From JBBIOI01 sp037443425 (GTDB lineage Bacteria > Desulfobacterota > BSN033 > UBA1163): a stretch of DNA of 64,000 bases. The position numbers and the translations under genes were made by a program. Below the pieces are notes generated by a model. It ran no database searches, had not been told where the DNA came from, and saw nothing but the letters and a program-made list of their open reading frames with translations. Each line of letters opens with the position of its first letter. Within the stretch, counting starts at the first letter, position 1. Below, piece by piece: positions 24,954 through 34,266 of the stretch. The DNA lies in assembly GCA_037443425.1 (NCBI GenBank), contig JBBIOI010000001.1, forward strand, positions 34,986 to 98,985, in the 5' to 3' direction.

Positions 24954-26756
24954 TCAAATTTTTATCAAATTTCCAAATTTCTCAAACACTTTCTGACGAC
25001 TAATCTTCCGGTTATACGTAAGGGGGCTTCCTTCTTCACCTGGAATTAACTCCACTGGTAATAACTTATAAGCATTTATCCTTTCTTTTGGCTCTAACTT
25101 ATTATTTATATTATCAATTTCTTTCCCAATAAATTTAACGATTTCTGAGTTTTGGACTAAACTTGAATAATCTGTAAATTGGATATTCCCTTTCCTTGCC
25201 CAATTAGATAATGTCTCATAATTTATTTCAATTAAAGCTATTAAATTATTATTTTGAGTTCTGAATACTATTGCTTCATTAATATAATGATTTGACTTTA
25301 AATGATTCTCAATATGTTTTAAGTTTATTATCTCCTCACCTGAAGTCTTAATAATATCTTCCAAACGCCCCAAAATCATTAAATTACCATTTGATCCAAA
25401 CATTCCAAAATCCCCTGTATGAAACCATCCTTCAGAGTCGATTACCGATAAATTAGATTCTTTACAATAATCATTAAATATTCTATCTCCACGAATAAGA
25501 ATCTCTCCCTCCTTAGATATTCTTAATTCCAAATAAGAGGCCTTATTAATGTTTCCCGTTTTTAAGAAATTTGATTCTTGTTTGGTAATAATTCCAATCT
25601 CAGTAACTGCATACATGTCTGAAATTTTTAAACCGTATATTCTCCATAATTTAAAGATTTCATAAGGAAAATTTGACCCTGTTGAAATAATAATCTTTAG
25701 TTTATCAAATCCAATCTTATTAAGAATTGGCCTAAATATAGTTTGATAACAAATAAAATAGATTATCCTGGAAAATATATCTGATGTTTGAACCTCAAGA
25801 TTTTTAATATAACTTCTGCCAAACTCTAAACACTTTTTACATATAACTCTTTTAAACCAACTTGAATTCTCAATTCCTATGAAAATAATTGAAGCTAATT
25901 TTTTAAGATAAGCAGGAGTAGTAAAAAGAAAGGTAGGAGCAGTTTCAAAAAAACACTGATGAAGGGACTCTGCAGGGTCACCATAATGGGGAATTATTGA
26001 AGCTAATAATGGAAGAGTGATAGTAACCATTTTACTAATAAAATGTGATATTGGAAGATATGCTAAAGTCCTATGAGTCATTGTAGTTAATATAGGATGT
26101 AGCTCAATTAAAGTGTTGGTTGCCAGCAAATATTTACCATGACTTATAAGAACACCCTTTGGTTTTCCTGAAACTCCAGAAGTAAAAGTGACAAATAACC
26201 CGTCAGTAGGTTTTACTTCTTCTATAATTTTTTTAAAAGCCTCTGGTTCGAATTTTAATCTATCTTTTCCTTTTTGAATAAGGTCGTTAAAAGATATCAA
26301 ACTTAGAGATTCTAATTCAAAAAGTCCTTTAGTATCGATGATAATTATGGTTCTAATAAATGTAAATTTGCCAAAAAGTGAGCTGATACGATCTAAATAT
26401 AGTTGATTTCCAATAATTATAATGACGGGCTTAAAATCTTGAAGAATATCTTCTATGTATTTTGAAGAAAAATTAGGGTGAAGACAAACACTAATAGCAC
26501 CTAAAGAATTTGCAGCAAGCTCACAAACTGTACATTCCTCACTTGGATCACCAAATAATGCTATAAAATCACCATGTTTTAAACCTAATTCAATAAATCC
26601 CATTGCACAACTTTCTACCATTTGATAAAAATTTAACCAGTTTCTTTCACGATATATACCAAACTTTTTTACCCTATAGGCAATATCATTCGGTTTGGAT
26701 TTTACTTTTTTAAAAAATATTTCAGGTATAGTTTGGCTTTTTAATTCTTGGCACAT
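24954..26756 (-). CDS. Divergent AMP-dependent acyl/aryl-CoA synthetase
   Basis: 600-residue ANL-superfamily ligase. Motif A3 reads TFTSGVSGKPKGVLISH (normally YTSGTTGxPKG), A5 YAVTEIG (normally YGxTE), A7 WFHTGDFG, and the end NRKISRQKVF holds the catalytic Lys region. The altered A3/A5 residues suggest an unusual substrate but retain the catalytic positions. It resembles long-chain-type ligases by size and the LGLKHGDFIALFGDPSEE start. By eye the gene is more AT-rich than its neighbours. It is first in the operon leading into livKHMFG and the UROD-like gene, so it probably activates the imported compound. A consensus promoter lies 30-60 bp upstream. No good SD is visible before its ATG. Confidence 0.85.
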   Translation of the reverse strand: MCQELKSQTIPEIFFKKVKSKPNDIAYRVKKFGIYRERNWLNFYQMVESCAMGFIELGLKHGDFIALFGDPSEECTVCELAANSLGAISVCLHPNFSSKYIEDILQDFKPVIIIIGNQLYLDRISSLFGKFTFIRTIIIIDTKGLFELESLSLISFNDLIQKGKDRLKFEPEAFKKIIEEVKPTDGLFVTFTSGVSGKPKGVLISHGKYLLATNTLIELHPILTTMTHRTLAYLPISHFISKMVTITLPLLASIIPHYGDPAESLHQCFFETAPTFLFTTPAYLKKLASIIFIGIENSSWFKRVICKKCLEFGRSYIKNLEVQTSDIFSRIIYFICYQTIFRPILNKIGFDKLKIIISTGSNFPYEIFKLWRIYGLKISDMYAVTEIGIITKQESNFLKTGNINKASYLELRISKEGEILIRGDRIFNDYCKESNLSVIDSEGWFHTGDFGMFGSNGNLMILGRLEDIIKTSGEEIINLKHIENHLKSNHYINEAIVFRTQNNNLIALIEINYETLSNWARKGNIQFTDYSSLVQNSEIVKFIGKEIDNINNKLEPKERINAYKLLPVELIPGEEGSPLTYNRKISRQKVFEKFGNLIKI

Positions 26757-26781
26757 TTTAATGGTTTAATTAACTTTTATC

Positions 26782-26814
26782 GTATTATTATAACTTCTAT
26801 AGAGAACTTGTCAA
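26782..26814 (-). promoter_or_regulatory. Consensus promoter with GntR-type operator, ligase-liv operon
   Basis: On the minus strand TTGACA (26814-26809) is 16 bases from TATAAT (26792-26787). The -10 lies inside GTTATAATAATAC (26794-26782), a 13-bp site similar to the palindrome over the gntR promoter. Repression by the divergently encoded regulator is inferred. Confidence 0.7.
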
Positions 26815-26825
26815 GGACTTTTATA

Positions 26826-26925
26826 GTGATCCCTGAAAAAGTCTTTGATAGATTGGAAAGGTATGGTTCAAAACCCTTTGAAGCGGGCTTTTAATGTTTA
26901 AATTGCAAACAATCGCCTTAGAAAA
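26826..26925. repeat. Left-half fragment of the MITE-like element
   Basis: CTGAAAAAGTCTTTGA... followed by GGTTCAAAACCCTTTGAAGCGGGC and TTTAATGTTTAAATTGCAAACAATCGCCTTA matches the left half of 4317-4529 closely. It sits between the divergent promoters of the ligase and gntR operons, so it spaces the two operators about 170 bp apart. Confidence 0.65.
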
Positions 26926-26967
26926 AACATAATTAATATGCCACTAAAAATTTAATTTTTTAACTTA

Positions 26968-27001
26968 TTGACATTATTTATCAAAAAGTTATATATATAA
27001 C
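26968..27001 (+). promoter_or_regulatory. Promoter and palindromic operator of gntR
   Basis: TTGACA (26968-26973) is 18 bases from TATATA (26992-26997). A perfect 14-bp palindrome GTTATATATATAAC (26988-27001) covers the -10, ten bases before the start codon. HutC-class GntR operators follow a GT...TA...AC pattern, so autoregulation is likely. Confidence 0.65.
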
Positions 27002-27010
27002 TTAAACTAT

Positions 27011-27799
27011 ATGAGGAAAAATAATAATTTAGATAATCAAGTCTTTATATATAAAGAAGCCATTGATCGCCACTCCATTGAACCAGCTTATATTCAACTT
27101 GTCAATATATTAAAAGAACAAATCGCTAAAGGTATATATTTACCAGGAGATCGTTTACCTTCTGAATCAGAGCTCTGTGAAAAATATCAATTAAGCCCAA
27201 TGACTGTTCGACGCTCTATTAATTTGCTAATAAACCAAGGAATTGTAACTACTATTCAAGGAAGTGGAACTTATGTAAAAGCCCCAGATTTAAGTAATGT
27301 TATTTTCACATTAGAAGAATTTCATAGTATTTTTAAAGATAAAGAAAAAACTAAAGTTAAAATATTAGAGGCATTAATATTAAAGTCAGATGAAAATACA
27401 GCTAATAAGTTGGCTATAAAAGTAGGGGAGAGGATAATATTGATAAGACGGCTTTTACTTCGCGATGGTGATCCATTTCTTTACCACAAAGAATATTTGA
27501 TTTACGATCCTTATAGACCAATTGTAGAAGCCGAATTAGAAGTAACTTCATTACATGGTTTATTTATTGGAACGAGTGAAACGAAATTTAAAAGAGGTGA
27601 TCTCACGATTGAGGCAACAGTTCTTACAAAAGAAGAGGCGGATTTGCTTAATACCATACCTATGCAGCCTGCTTTCAAGATAGAACACATCTTTTTTGAT
27701 TTCGAGGATAAACCTGTTAGTTTTGGAAGATTTATATGTCGTGCCGATCGCTTAAGATTCACTGCAACTATAGGTCTTGGAAAAAAACGAAGTTTTTAG
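27011..27799 (+). CDS. GntR-family regulator, HutC/UTRA type
   Basis: 262 residues. N-terminal winged helix at about 20-88 (YIQLVNILKEQIAKGIYLPGDRLPSESELCEKYQLSPMTVRRSINLLINQGIV, then IQGSGTYV) is diagnostic of GntR regulators. The C-terminal 150 residues (GERIILIRRLLLRDGDPFLYHKEYLI... to GRFICRADRLRF) form a UTRA ligand-binding domain. It probably senses the substrate or CoA-type product of the divergent operon and represses both promoters (inference from the shared palindrome). The start ATG lies only ten bases after the palindrome and no SD is evident, suggesting a short or leaderless transcript. The corrinoid protein gene follows 12 bp later. Confidence 0.92.
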   Translation: MRKNNNLDNQVFIYKEAIDRHSIEPAYIQLVNILKEQIAKGIYLPGDRLPSESELCEKYQLSPMTVRRSINLLINQGIVTTIQGSGTYVKAPDLSNVIFTLEEFHSIFKDKEKTKVKILEALILKSDENTANKLAIKVGERIILIRRLLLRDGDPFLYHKEYLIYDPYRPIVEAELEVTSLHGLFIGTSETKFKRGDLTIEATVLTKEEADLLNTIPMQPAFKIEHIFFDFEDKPVSFGRFICRADRLRFTATIGLGKKRSF

Positions 27800-27811
27800 A
27801 TATCCAAGTAT

Positions 27812-28459
27812 ATGTTTGAAGATAGGCAAGAAAATCTAATTAAGTTCATGGCTGAGCTAAAAGAGGATGAGGTCCTTGATTCAATAGAACAACTCTTAGA
27901 AGATGGCATTGATCCAATGACTATCATCAATCTATGCCATAAGGGAATGGTTAAAGTTGGAGAACTTTTTGAAAAAAGGATCTATTATATCTCTGGATTA
28001 ATCATGGCAGGTGAGATCATGCGTCAAGTAGGCCAATTGATCTTACCTCTTATAGAGCATAAAACAACTTATAGTGATTTAGGTAGTATACTCCTCGGGA
28101 CGGTTGAGGGTGACATCCACTTTATTGGAAAGGATATATTCAAAGTTTTAGCTAGGGCCCATGGGTTTACAATTAATGACCTTGGGATAGACGTCCCACC
28201 AAGTAAATTCTTGGCAGCAGTTTATGAATTCAAACCAGATATTGTGGGGCTGTCATGCTTGATCAGTGGGGCATTTGATAGTATGAAAGAAACAATCGAG
28301 CTTTTAAAAAAAAGTGTACCCCCACATTTATCTCCAAAAGCATATATTATTGGAGGTCGGGTAGATGAAAATGTATGTAAAAAAGTAGGAGCTGATTATT
28401 GGACATCTGATGGAATGAAAGGGGTACGTATATGTCAAAATATTATCATGAGACAATAA
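27812..28459 (+). CDS. Corrinoid (cobalamin-binding) protein of methyltransferase systems
   Basis: 215-residue MtaC/MtbC/MetH-type corrinoid protein. Residues 1-85 are the helical cap domain; Asp101-x-His103-x-x-Gly106 (DIHFIG) is the signature whose His binds cobalt from below, followed by the LSCLISGAF and IIGGR positions of the B12 fold. It would shuttle a methyl group as methyl-Co(III). Encoded with the GntR regulator and opposite the UROD-like methyltransferase, so the two probably form a methyl transfer pair. A further methyltransferase and a reductive activator (RamA-like) are not seen in the window. Confidence 0.93.
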   Translation: MFEDRQENLIKFMAELKEDEVLDSIEQLLEDGIDPMTIINLCHKGMVKVGELFEKRIYYISGLIMAGEIMRQVGQLILPLIEHKTTYSDLGSILLGTVEGDIHFIGKDIFKVLARAHGFTINDLGIDVPPSKFLAAVYEFKPDIVGLSCLISGAFDSMKETIELLKKSVPPHLSPKAYIIGGRVDENVCKKVGADYWTSDGMKGVRICQNIIMRQ

Positions 28460-28475
28460 TTAAAATCCAATTTTA

Positions 28476-29159
28476 TTATTTGACTACCTTTTTTAACATT
28501 CTTTTGTAATATGAATGTGATGTATAGATTGCTGCAAGGGGATTATGACCTGTTATTCTATCTTTCACTGCAAACACAGTGGTTAGGCCTTTAATAAATT
28601 TTAAAAATAAGGAGTCATGTCCAATACAAAGTCCTAACATAATATTAAAATCTGTTTTTGATTTGTTCAGAATCATTGCCTGCATAATTGGATTACACAT
28701 TGCATCAAATTCACCTATCTTTACCTTTTCTTCCTCTTTTAACCCAATCCTCTCTTTTGGAACTCCACCAACTTTACAACAGACAGAAATAACCTCAAAT
28801 CCATTTCCTTCAAGGATACGGGAAAGAATTGAGGCCTCATGGGTCAAACCTGCGCAAAAGGCTAAGCCCAATTTTTTATAGCCCATTCTATTAGAAAATT
28901 CTATTAATTCTTCTAACCTACTCTTAACTGGAAACATTATAAAAGGTTTTACATCTCTATTAATATAGCAAGAACCCTCTTGTATCGAAGCCATTTTAGC
29001 AAATTTACTAAATTTCATATCATCATATTTTTTTAATGCCTCCTTTATTATCTTTTTCTCTTTTTTTGTAGGACACCACGATGGACCCTTTCCATTTTCC
29101 ACCTGACAAAATTTTTCAACAGACCCACAGATTGCACAACTTGGATTACTCTTATGCAT
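28476..29159 (-). CDS. DUF1847 family metal-binding-like protein
   Basis: 227 residues of the DUF1847 family: a Cys-rich N-terminus (CAICGSVEKFC and WCPT), then KKLGLAFCAGLTHEASIL, SVCCKVGGVP, and a late LCIGHDSLFLKFIKG. At least eight conserved-looking cysteines suggest Zn or Fe-S binding. The family is common in corrinoid- and methyltransferase-bearing anaerobes but has no established role. It converges with the corrinoid gene, 16 bp away, and SD AAGGAGG precedes its ATG. A helper in corrinoid or metal handling is a guess. Confidence 0.85.
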   Translation of the reverse strand: MHKSNPSCAICGSVEKFCQVENGKGPSWCPTKKEKKIIKEALKKYDDMKFSKFAKMASIQEGSCYINRDVKPFIMFPVKSRLEELIEFSNRMGYKKLGLAFCAGLTHEASILSRILEGNGFEVISVCCKVGGVPKERIGLKEEEKVKIGEFDAMCNPIMQAMILNKSKTDFNIMLGLCIGHDSLFLKFIKGLTTVFAVKDRITGHNPLAAIYTSHSYYKRMLKKVVK

Positions 29160-29239
29160 ATCAAATTTACCTCCTTAATCTTCTGGATTTAAATGATTGA
29201 GGGTAATATGGTTGTAAATTTTTATATCTTATTAAGATC

Positions 29240-30820
29240 TTAATGAACCCTTTTTTCGTAACCCTGCCAATATTTATCCCTCAAACTTTTCTTATGAATC
29301 TTTCCAGAGCCTGTCCTTGGAAGCGCATCCATAAAATCTATAGATTTAGGGGCTTTGTAATGGGCCAAACGATCTTTACAAAATTTTATAATCTCTTCAG
29401 CCGATGTCTTATATCCAGGCTTTAGAACCACAATACCCTTTACAGCCTCTCCCCATTTTTCATCAGGGACACCTATCACTGCACATTCAAGGATAGCGGG
29501 ATGCGAGTAGAGAACATTTTCTACCTCTGTCGAATAAACATTCTCTCCTCCTGTTACAATCATATCCTTTTTTCGATCAACAATCGTCACATAACCCTCT
29601 TCATCCATTACAGCTAAATCACCTGTATAGAGCCAACCATCTTTAATAGATTTCTCTGTCTCTTCAGGTAATCTCCAATAGCCTTTTGTGACAATATCTC
29701 CCTTTACAATAATTTCACCAACTTCTTTCTCATCCTTTTTTACCTCTTCTCCTTTTTCGTTCACCACCTTTAATTCAACACCAATAAATTCCCTTCCAGT
29801 CTTTGCCTTAAACTTAAGCTGTTCTTCTTTAGGAAGCTTTTTTAAATGATCTTTTAAAATAGATAGTGTAAGATATGGGCTTGTTTCTGTCATCCCGTAG
29901 GTTTGAATATAGTCACACTTAAATGTGTCAACTATTTTCCGAACCACTTCAGGAGCTATTGGGGCACCACCACTTAACAAAACCCTCAAACTGCTGTAAT
30001 CATATTTCCCCACATCAGGATGATTTACCATTAGATTTAGCATCGTCGGAATCAGGTTTGTAATTGTAACTTTCTCCCTCTCAATAGTTTCAAGAACCTT
30101 ACGTGGGTCGAATTCCCTTACAAGCACGTGCTTCCCCCCAACCCATGTTATTGCCCATGTTGCCCAGGCATCAGCAAGATGAAAAAGGGGAGCCACATGG
30201 ATCCAGATATCTCTGTCTGTAAGCTGAAGCTCTGCTATAGTTCCAAGGGCATGTGTCATCACATTCTTATGTGAAAGTACAACACCTTTTGGCCGTCCTG
30301 TTGTTCCACTTGTATAGTAAATTTGGGCAGGATCATCTTCAGATATTATCTCATCAAAGATCTTTTCAAAGTATGTATTTTTTATTAATCCCTCATAGGA
30401 GATGTCTCTTTTGCTCTCTGATATCTCATTTCCACCTGTCCATATTATTTTATTTATCCCTGAAATCTTATCTCTTATAGAATCAACCGTTTCTAAAAAC
30501 CGGGGATCTGAGATTAAAATCTTTGATTCAGAATCGTTTATGATAAAGGCAATCTCCTGGGGAGAAAGCCTATAATTAATTGGAACAGATACTGCCCCAA
30601 TCTTTGAAATACCATAGTAGGCCTCTAAGAAATAATGGCAATTAGGATGAAGAATTGAGACCTTATCATCTTTCCCAATTCCAAAGTATTTTAGGATTCC
30701 GGCGAGTTTGTTAACTCTTTTATGAAATTCTTCATACACGAATCGATGATCTCCACATACAACAGCCTCTTTTTTGGGAAAAAGTTTTAATGCCTTTTTT
30801 AATGTGTCTGGGATAATCAA
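29240..30820 (-). CDS. Acyl-CoA synthetase (fatty-acyl-CoA ligase)
   Basis: 526-residue ANL ligase with canonical motifs: A3 YYTSGTTGRPKGVVLSHKN, A5 YGMTETSPY, A7 WLYTGDLAVMDEEGY, A8 DRKKDMIVTGGENVYSTEVE and catalytic Lys near LPRTGSGKIHKKSL. It forms acyl-AMP and then acyl-CoA in the cytoplasm, probably with medium- or long-chain acids. Start TTG at 30820 follows GGAGGAGAG. It lies 22 bp after the TRAP permease gene and is probably in the same operon, so the TRAP-TAXI substrate may be the acid it activates (inference). Confidence 0.92.
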   Translation of the reverse strand: MIIPDTLKKALKLFPKKEAVVCGDHRFVYEEFHKRVNKLAGILKYFGIGKDDKVSILHPNCHYFLEAYYGISKIGAVSVPINYRLSPQEIAFIINDSESKILISDPRFLETVDSIRDKISGINKIIWTGGNEISESKRDISYEGLIKNTYFEKIFDEIISEDDPAQIYYTSGTTGRPKGVVLSHKNVMTHALGTIAELQLTDRDIWIHVAPLFHLADAWATWAITWVGGKHVLVREFDPRKVLETIEREKVTITNLIPTMLNLMVNHPDVGKYDYSSLRVLLSGGAPIAPEVVRKIVDTFKCDYIQTYGMTETSPYLTLSILKDHLKKLPKEEQLKFKAKTGREFIGVELKVVNEKGEEVKKDEKEVGEIIVKGDIVTKGYWRLPEETEKSIKDGWLYTGDLAVMDEEGYVTIVDRKKDMIVTGGENVYSTEVENVLYSHPAILECAVIGVPDEKWGEAVKGIVVLKPGYKTSAEEIIKFCKDRLAHYKAPKSIDFMDALPRTGSGKIHKKSLRDKYWQGYEKRVH

Positions 30821-30842
30821 CTTCTCTCCTCCAGAATATTTT

Positions 30843-32834
30843 TCATCTATCTTCTTTCAATGTCTTATCATCTGATTGGGTCTTTACAATATAGCCTGGC
30901 CTAATTCCGATTACAGGAATAGGTCCAAGATATTTTTGGCTTAGAAGACCCATCACTATCAATACCAATCCCAATAAATCGGTTATAAGAGAAGGGTGAA
31001 GTATAGCAAGGCCACCAGCGAAGAAAAGTATACGTTCCAATATAGTTGTTGGCTTAAGCCAGTGTCCCATTATTGATGCCTCAAGTGGAAACATGGCGAT
31101 AATGGCCAAGATAGCAGAAGACAATATTTTTAATGGGTGACCCTGCATCAAAAATACAGGATAGAAAACAAAGAAAAATGGCATGATGTAACCACCAATT
31201 CCCAAACGAATGGATATCCATGCAAGTCGAAGCCAGTTACCTCCAGAAATGGCAGCAGCAGTAAAAACAGCGATACAGACTGGAGGGGTCAAGCCTGATT
31301 TAATTGCAAACCAGAATATAAAAAGATGGCCTGCCAGTGCAGGGATTCCCATTTTTGCAAGGGCAGGTCCTAAAACCGCAGCAGCAATAACATAGGCTGC
31401 GGTTGTGGTCATACCCATCCCGAGAATTATTGCTGTTATCATTGTCGCAATCAGTGCAAGAAAAATATTCATACCTGCAAGTGACAGGATGATCTCTGAA
31501 ATCTTAACCCCAAACCCTGTTAGGGATATCATAGTTACTGCCATTTGAACACAACTCATCATTACCATAAGCCATGCAAGTGAGGAAGTAACTCCCGAGT
31601 AATAAGCGCCTGCTATAATTTTTATCTTCTCCCAAATCCCTTTTAGTGTAAATGGACCGGAGGTAGCCATATATAATACCATAGCTACAATCAGCGCCCA
31701 GGCAGCACACAGTTGTGGAGGTAAAAATCTTATAAGTAAATATATTAAAAGGCCTACTGGAATAAATACCATCATTACCTGACGAGGGGCAAAAACCTCG
31801 CTAAATTTAGGAATAAGCTCTGGAGGAAGCTTTCCTAAACCAGCTCTTTTGGCCTCAATATATACCCCTGCCCAAACACCGGCAAAATAAATGATTGCTG
31901 GTATTAATCCTGCAATCATCACATTGAGGTATGGAATATTCAGGAATTCAGCCATTACAAAGGCTCCAGCTCCCATTATGGGCGGCATAATCTGGCCTCC
32001 TGAGGAAGCAGAGGCCTCTATTGCCCCTGCAAACTCACTTCTATAGCCGACCTTTTTCATCGTGGGAATGGTAAATGCACCTGTTGTTGCAACATTAGCC
32101 ACAGCAGAACCTGAAAGCATGCCAAAAAATGCACTCGACACTACAGCAATCTGACCTGCCCCTCCAGTAAATCTGCCTCCGGTGAAACGGGCAAGATCCA
32201 TAAATCCTTTACCTATACCTATTGCAAATAATACTGGACCGAAGATGACAAAGAGGGCAATCACACGACTTGTAAGGTCTGTAAGCATTCCCCAGATACC
32301 CTCTGTCATGAGATAGGTTTGATAAAGAATCTCTGAAATGCTATAACCAGAGTGACCAAAGAACCCTGGGATATATTCTCCAAACAATGCATAAAGAAGA
32401 AAGAAAAGGACAACAATTGGAATAACATTTCCAAGTGCACGTCTTGTTCCTTCGAGAAGTAAGATTGCTAATACTGCTCCCATAATAAGCTGATAATCCT
32501 CGTAACGACCTACAGCACGAGCAACACTCTCCCATGCTATCATGATATATATACAGGGTGTAATCGAAATGATCAATAGAATAATGTCAAGAAAAGAAGG
32601 CGAATCCTTTGTCCCATAAATTATTTTCTTCTTCAATGAGTCTGATTTATCCTGTAATTTATCTTTATTTAATGGGTAAAGAAGGAATACAAGTGCCAAT
32701 CCAAAGGCAAGCGAAACCCCTCCCTGAAGGAGGGGATGGAGAGCTACAGTTAATGCTGTATAAATTAAAAAGATTGACCAACAACCGACTAATACTCCAC
32801 ATATAAATCTCCACCCACCCCTAAGCTCCCTCAT
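30843..32834 (-). CDS. TRAP transporter fused permease (DctQM), TAXI type
   Basis: 663-residue membrane protein with the TRAP large-permease signature SSAFFGMLSGSAVANVATTGAFTIPTMKKVGYRSEFAGAIEASASSGGQIMPPIMGAGAF. An N-terminal portion with four helices equals the small DctQ subunit fused to DctM, as usual for TAXI-TRAP systems. It uses an ion gradient to import the solute delivered by the periplasmic TAXI protein. Strong SD AAGGAGGGGGG. Downstream of the TAXI receptor and an IPT-like lipoprotein, upstream of the acyl-CoA synthetase. Confidence 0.94.
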   Translation of the reverse strand: MRELRGGWRFICGVLVGCWSIFLIYTALTVALHPLLQGGVSLAFGLALVFLLYPLNKDKLQDKSDSLKKKIIYGTKDSPSFLDIILLIISITPCIYIMIAWESVARAVGRYEDYQLIMGAVLAILLLEGTRRALGNVIPIVVLFFLLYALFGEYIPGFFGHSGYSISEILYQTYLMTEGIWGMLTDLTSRVIALFVIFGPVLFAIGIGKGFMDLARFTGGRFTGGAGQIAVVSSAFFGMLSGSAVANVATTGAFTIPTMKKVGYRSEFAGAIEASASSGGQIMPPIMGAGAFVMAEFLNIPYLNVMIAGLIPAIIYFAGVWAGVYIEAKRAGLGKLPPELIPKFSEVFAPRQVMMVFIPVGLLIYLLIRFLPPQLCAAWALIVAMVLYMATSGPFTLKGIWEKIKIIAGAYYSGVTSSLAWLMVMMSCVQMAVTMISLTGFGVKISEIILSLAGMNIFLALIATMITAIILGMGMTTTAAYVIAAAVLGPALAKMGIPALAGHLFIFWFAIKSGLTPPVCIAVFTAAAISGGNWLRLAWISIRLGIGGYIMPFFFVFYPVFLMQGHPLKILSSAILAIIAMFPLEASIMGHWLKPTTILERILFFAGGLAILHPSLITDLLGLVLIVMGLLSQKYLGPIPVIGIRPGYIVKTQSDDKTLKEDR

Positions 32835-32856
32835 TTCTCCCCCCTCCTTAAAAAAC

Positions 32857-33243
32857 TTACTTTATGACCTCGAGGTTAAAAATTCCTCGACTGCCTTTAT
32901 CACCGCTTGCTGTTACTTTATAAACGCCTGGTGGTGTCTTTACAGGAATGCCTGAATTGACTACAAATGAACCATTTTTGTCTGAGACAATGATTTCTAC
33001 TTTTTCAGTGCCGAGCAAATGATGAACTTCACCTACGGTCATAACAATCTCGACCTTCTCTTCGGGTAAAAAGTTTGAACCTCTTATCTTGATCGCAGCT
33101 CCTGCTTTTCCTTTTGGTGGTTCAATCGAAAGGTTTGCCTCTCTCTCCATCGGCGCCTTAGGGACACATGCAGTGATAACCAATGCAAACAAGGTTAATA
33201 TTGCTAAAGAAAAGAATTTATTAAAAAATTTTTCATTCCTCAT
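32857..33243 (-). CDS. Lipoprotein with IPT/TIG-like Ig fold, TRAP-TAXI accessory
   Basis: 128 residues. A Sec/lipoprotein signal ends in the lipobox VITA-C (Cys26). The mature domain PPKGKAGAAIKIRGSNFLPEEKVEIVM... resembles an IPT/TIG immunoglobulin-like repeat, with PPGVYKVTASGDKGSRGIFNLEV as its last strands. It is encoded between the TAXI receptor and the TRAP permease, 21 and 22 bp from each, with SD AGGAGG. An extracytoplasmic helper for the importer is likely from position, but no such role is established. Confidence 0.8.
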   Translation of the reverse strand: MRNEKFFNKFFSLAILTLFALVITACVPKAPMEREANLSIEPPKGKAGAAIKIRGSNFLPEEKVEIVMTVGEVHHLLGTEKVEIIVSDKNGSFVVNSGIPVKTPPGVYKVTASGDKGSRGIFNLEVIK

Positions 33244-33264
33244 AGTTCTACCTCCTCTTATATT

Positions 33265-34266
33265 CTATTTTTTAAATTCTGGAGGAATTAAATCAGGAGG
33301 AACATTCTGACCCACTTCTCTGTATAATCTTACCGCACCAGCATGGAATGGAACCTTTAAACCGAACTTCACGGCATTTCCAACCATATCATCAAACTTC
33401 CCTTCTTTTAAGGTTGCAAGTGGAGCAATTAGAGAGGCCCGGTTCTGCCATATTGCTTTTACAATTTTGTATATAACATCCTCAGGAACATCCTTATGAA
33501 CAAAATCAGCCACAACATATGCATAACTTAACTGTTCTGAGGTAACTGCTTTAAAAAGTCCTGCTGGTATTGTCATACTACGATGAAGTCCTGGTTGAAC
33601 CTTTTCAGCCTTCTCTATATGTTCTGGACGGATTGGAACAATTGTGATTTCCATTGCTGCCTCGATATCAAGGATGGCTGCATCCTTAAAACCTGCCTTA
33701 AACCAACCATCCACAACTCCTGCCTTCATAGCATCGGGGCTTGCTCCAAGACCCATCAATTTATAATTTGGCTTTATCCCAAGCGCCTTAAAGAAGTATT
33801 CTATATGCCAGCCAGAAGTTGTACCTGGATTCATAGCAAATGTTCTTCCTTCAAATTCCTCCACAGTTTTTATACCACTCTTTTTACTTGCAACAAGATG
33901 GATGGGCGTAAAGTATCCTCCCCAAAGTGTCCTCAAATTCTTATCAGGTTTATTTTCCCAGTCGAGTATCCCTAAGTAACTTGCAGCAGCTGCACCTGTG
34001 CTTGCAGGACCTGCGTGAATGGTTTTTCGTCTTATCCGCTCGAGGTTCTCCACATAGCCTCCTGTTTCTACTACAGTAACCGAAATCTCTCCTGGATAGG
34101 CCTTATTGATAATCCCTGCCATTGCAACTGTATTCGCATAAAGCCCCGAACGAACGCTTGTTGCACCAAATTTAAATCGAAATACCTTAGCTTCAGAAAT
34201 AGATAATGAAAATAAGATTAATGTTGAAACGATAATGATAGCAAAAACTAAGCTTTTCTTTACCAT
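33265..34266 (-). CDS. TAXI-family TRAP solute-binding protein
   Basis: 333-residue periplasmic receptor of the TAXI family. Signal peptide 1-26 (KKSLVFAIIIVSTLILFSLSISEA), then RFKFGATSVRSGLYANTVAMAGIINKAYPGEISVTVVETGG, which aligns with the GG-x3-YP entry of TAXI proteins, and FEGRTFAMNPGTTSGWHIEYF. It feeds the fused TRAP permease. SD AAAGGAGGG. Family ligands include glutamate and other organic acids; here the operon partner acyl-CoA synthetase hints at a carboxylic acid. Confidence 0.92.
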   Translation of the reverse strand: MVKKSLVFAIIIVSTLILFSLSISEAKVFRFKFGATSVRSGLYANTVAMAGIINKAYPGEISVTVVETGGYVENLERIRRKTIHAGPASTGAAAASYLGILDWENKPDKNLRTLWGGYFTPIHLVASKKSGIKTVEEFEGRTFAMNPGTTSGWHIEYFFKALGIKPNYKLMGLGASPDAMKAGVVDGWFKAGFKDAAILDIEAAMEITIVPIRPEHIEKAEKVQPGLHRSMTIPAGLFKAVTSEQLSYAYVVADFVHKDVPEDVIYKIVKAIWQNRASLIAPLATLKEGKFDDMVGNAVKFGLKVPFHAGAVRLYREVGQNVPPDLIPPEFKK

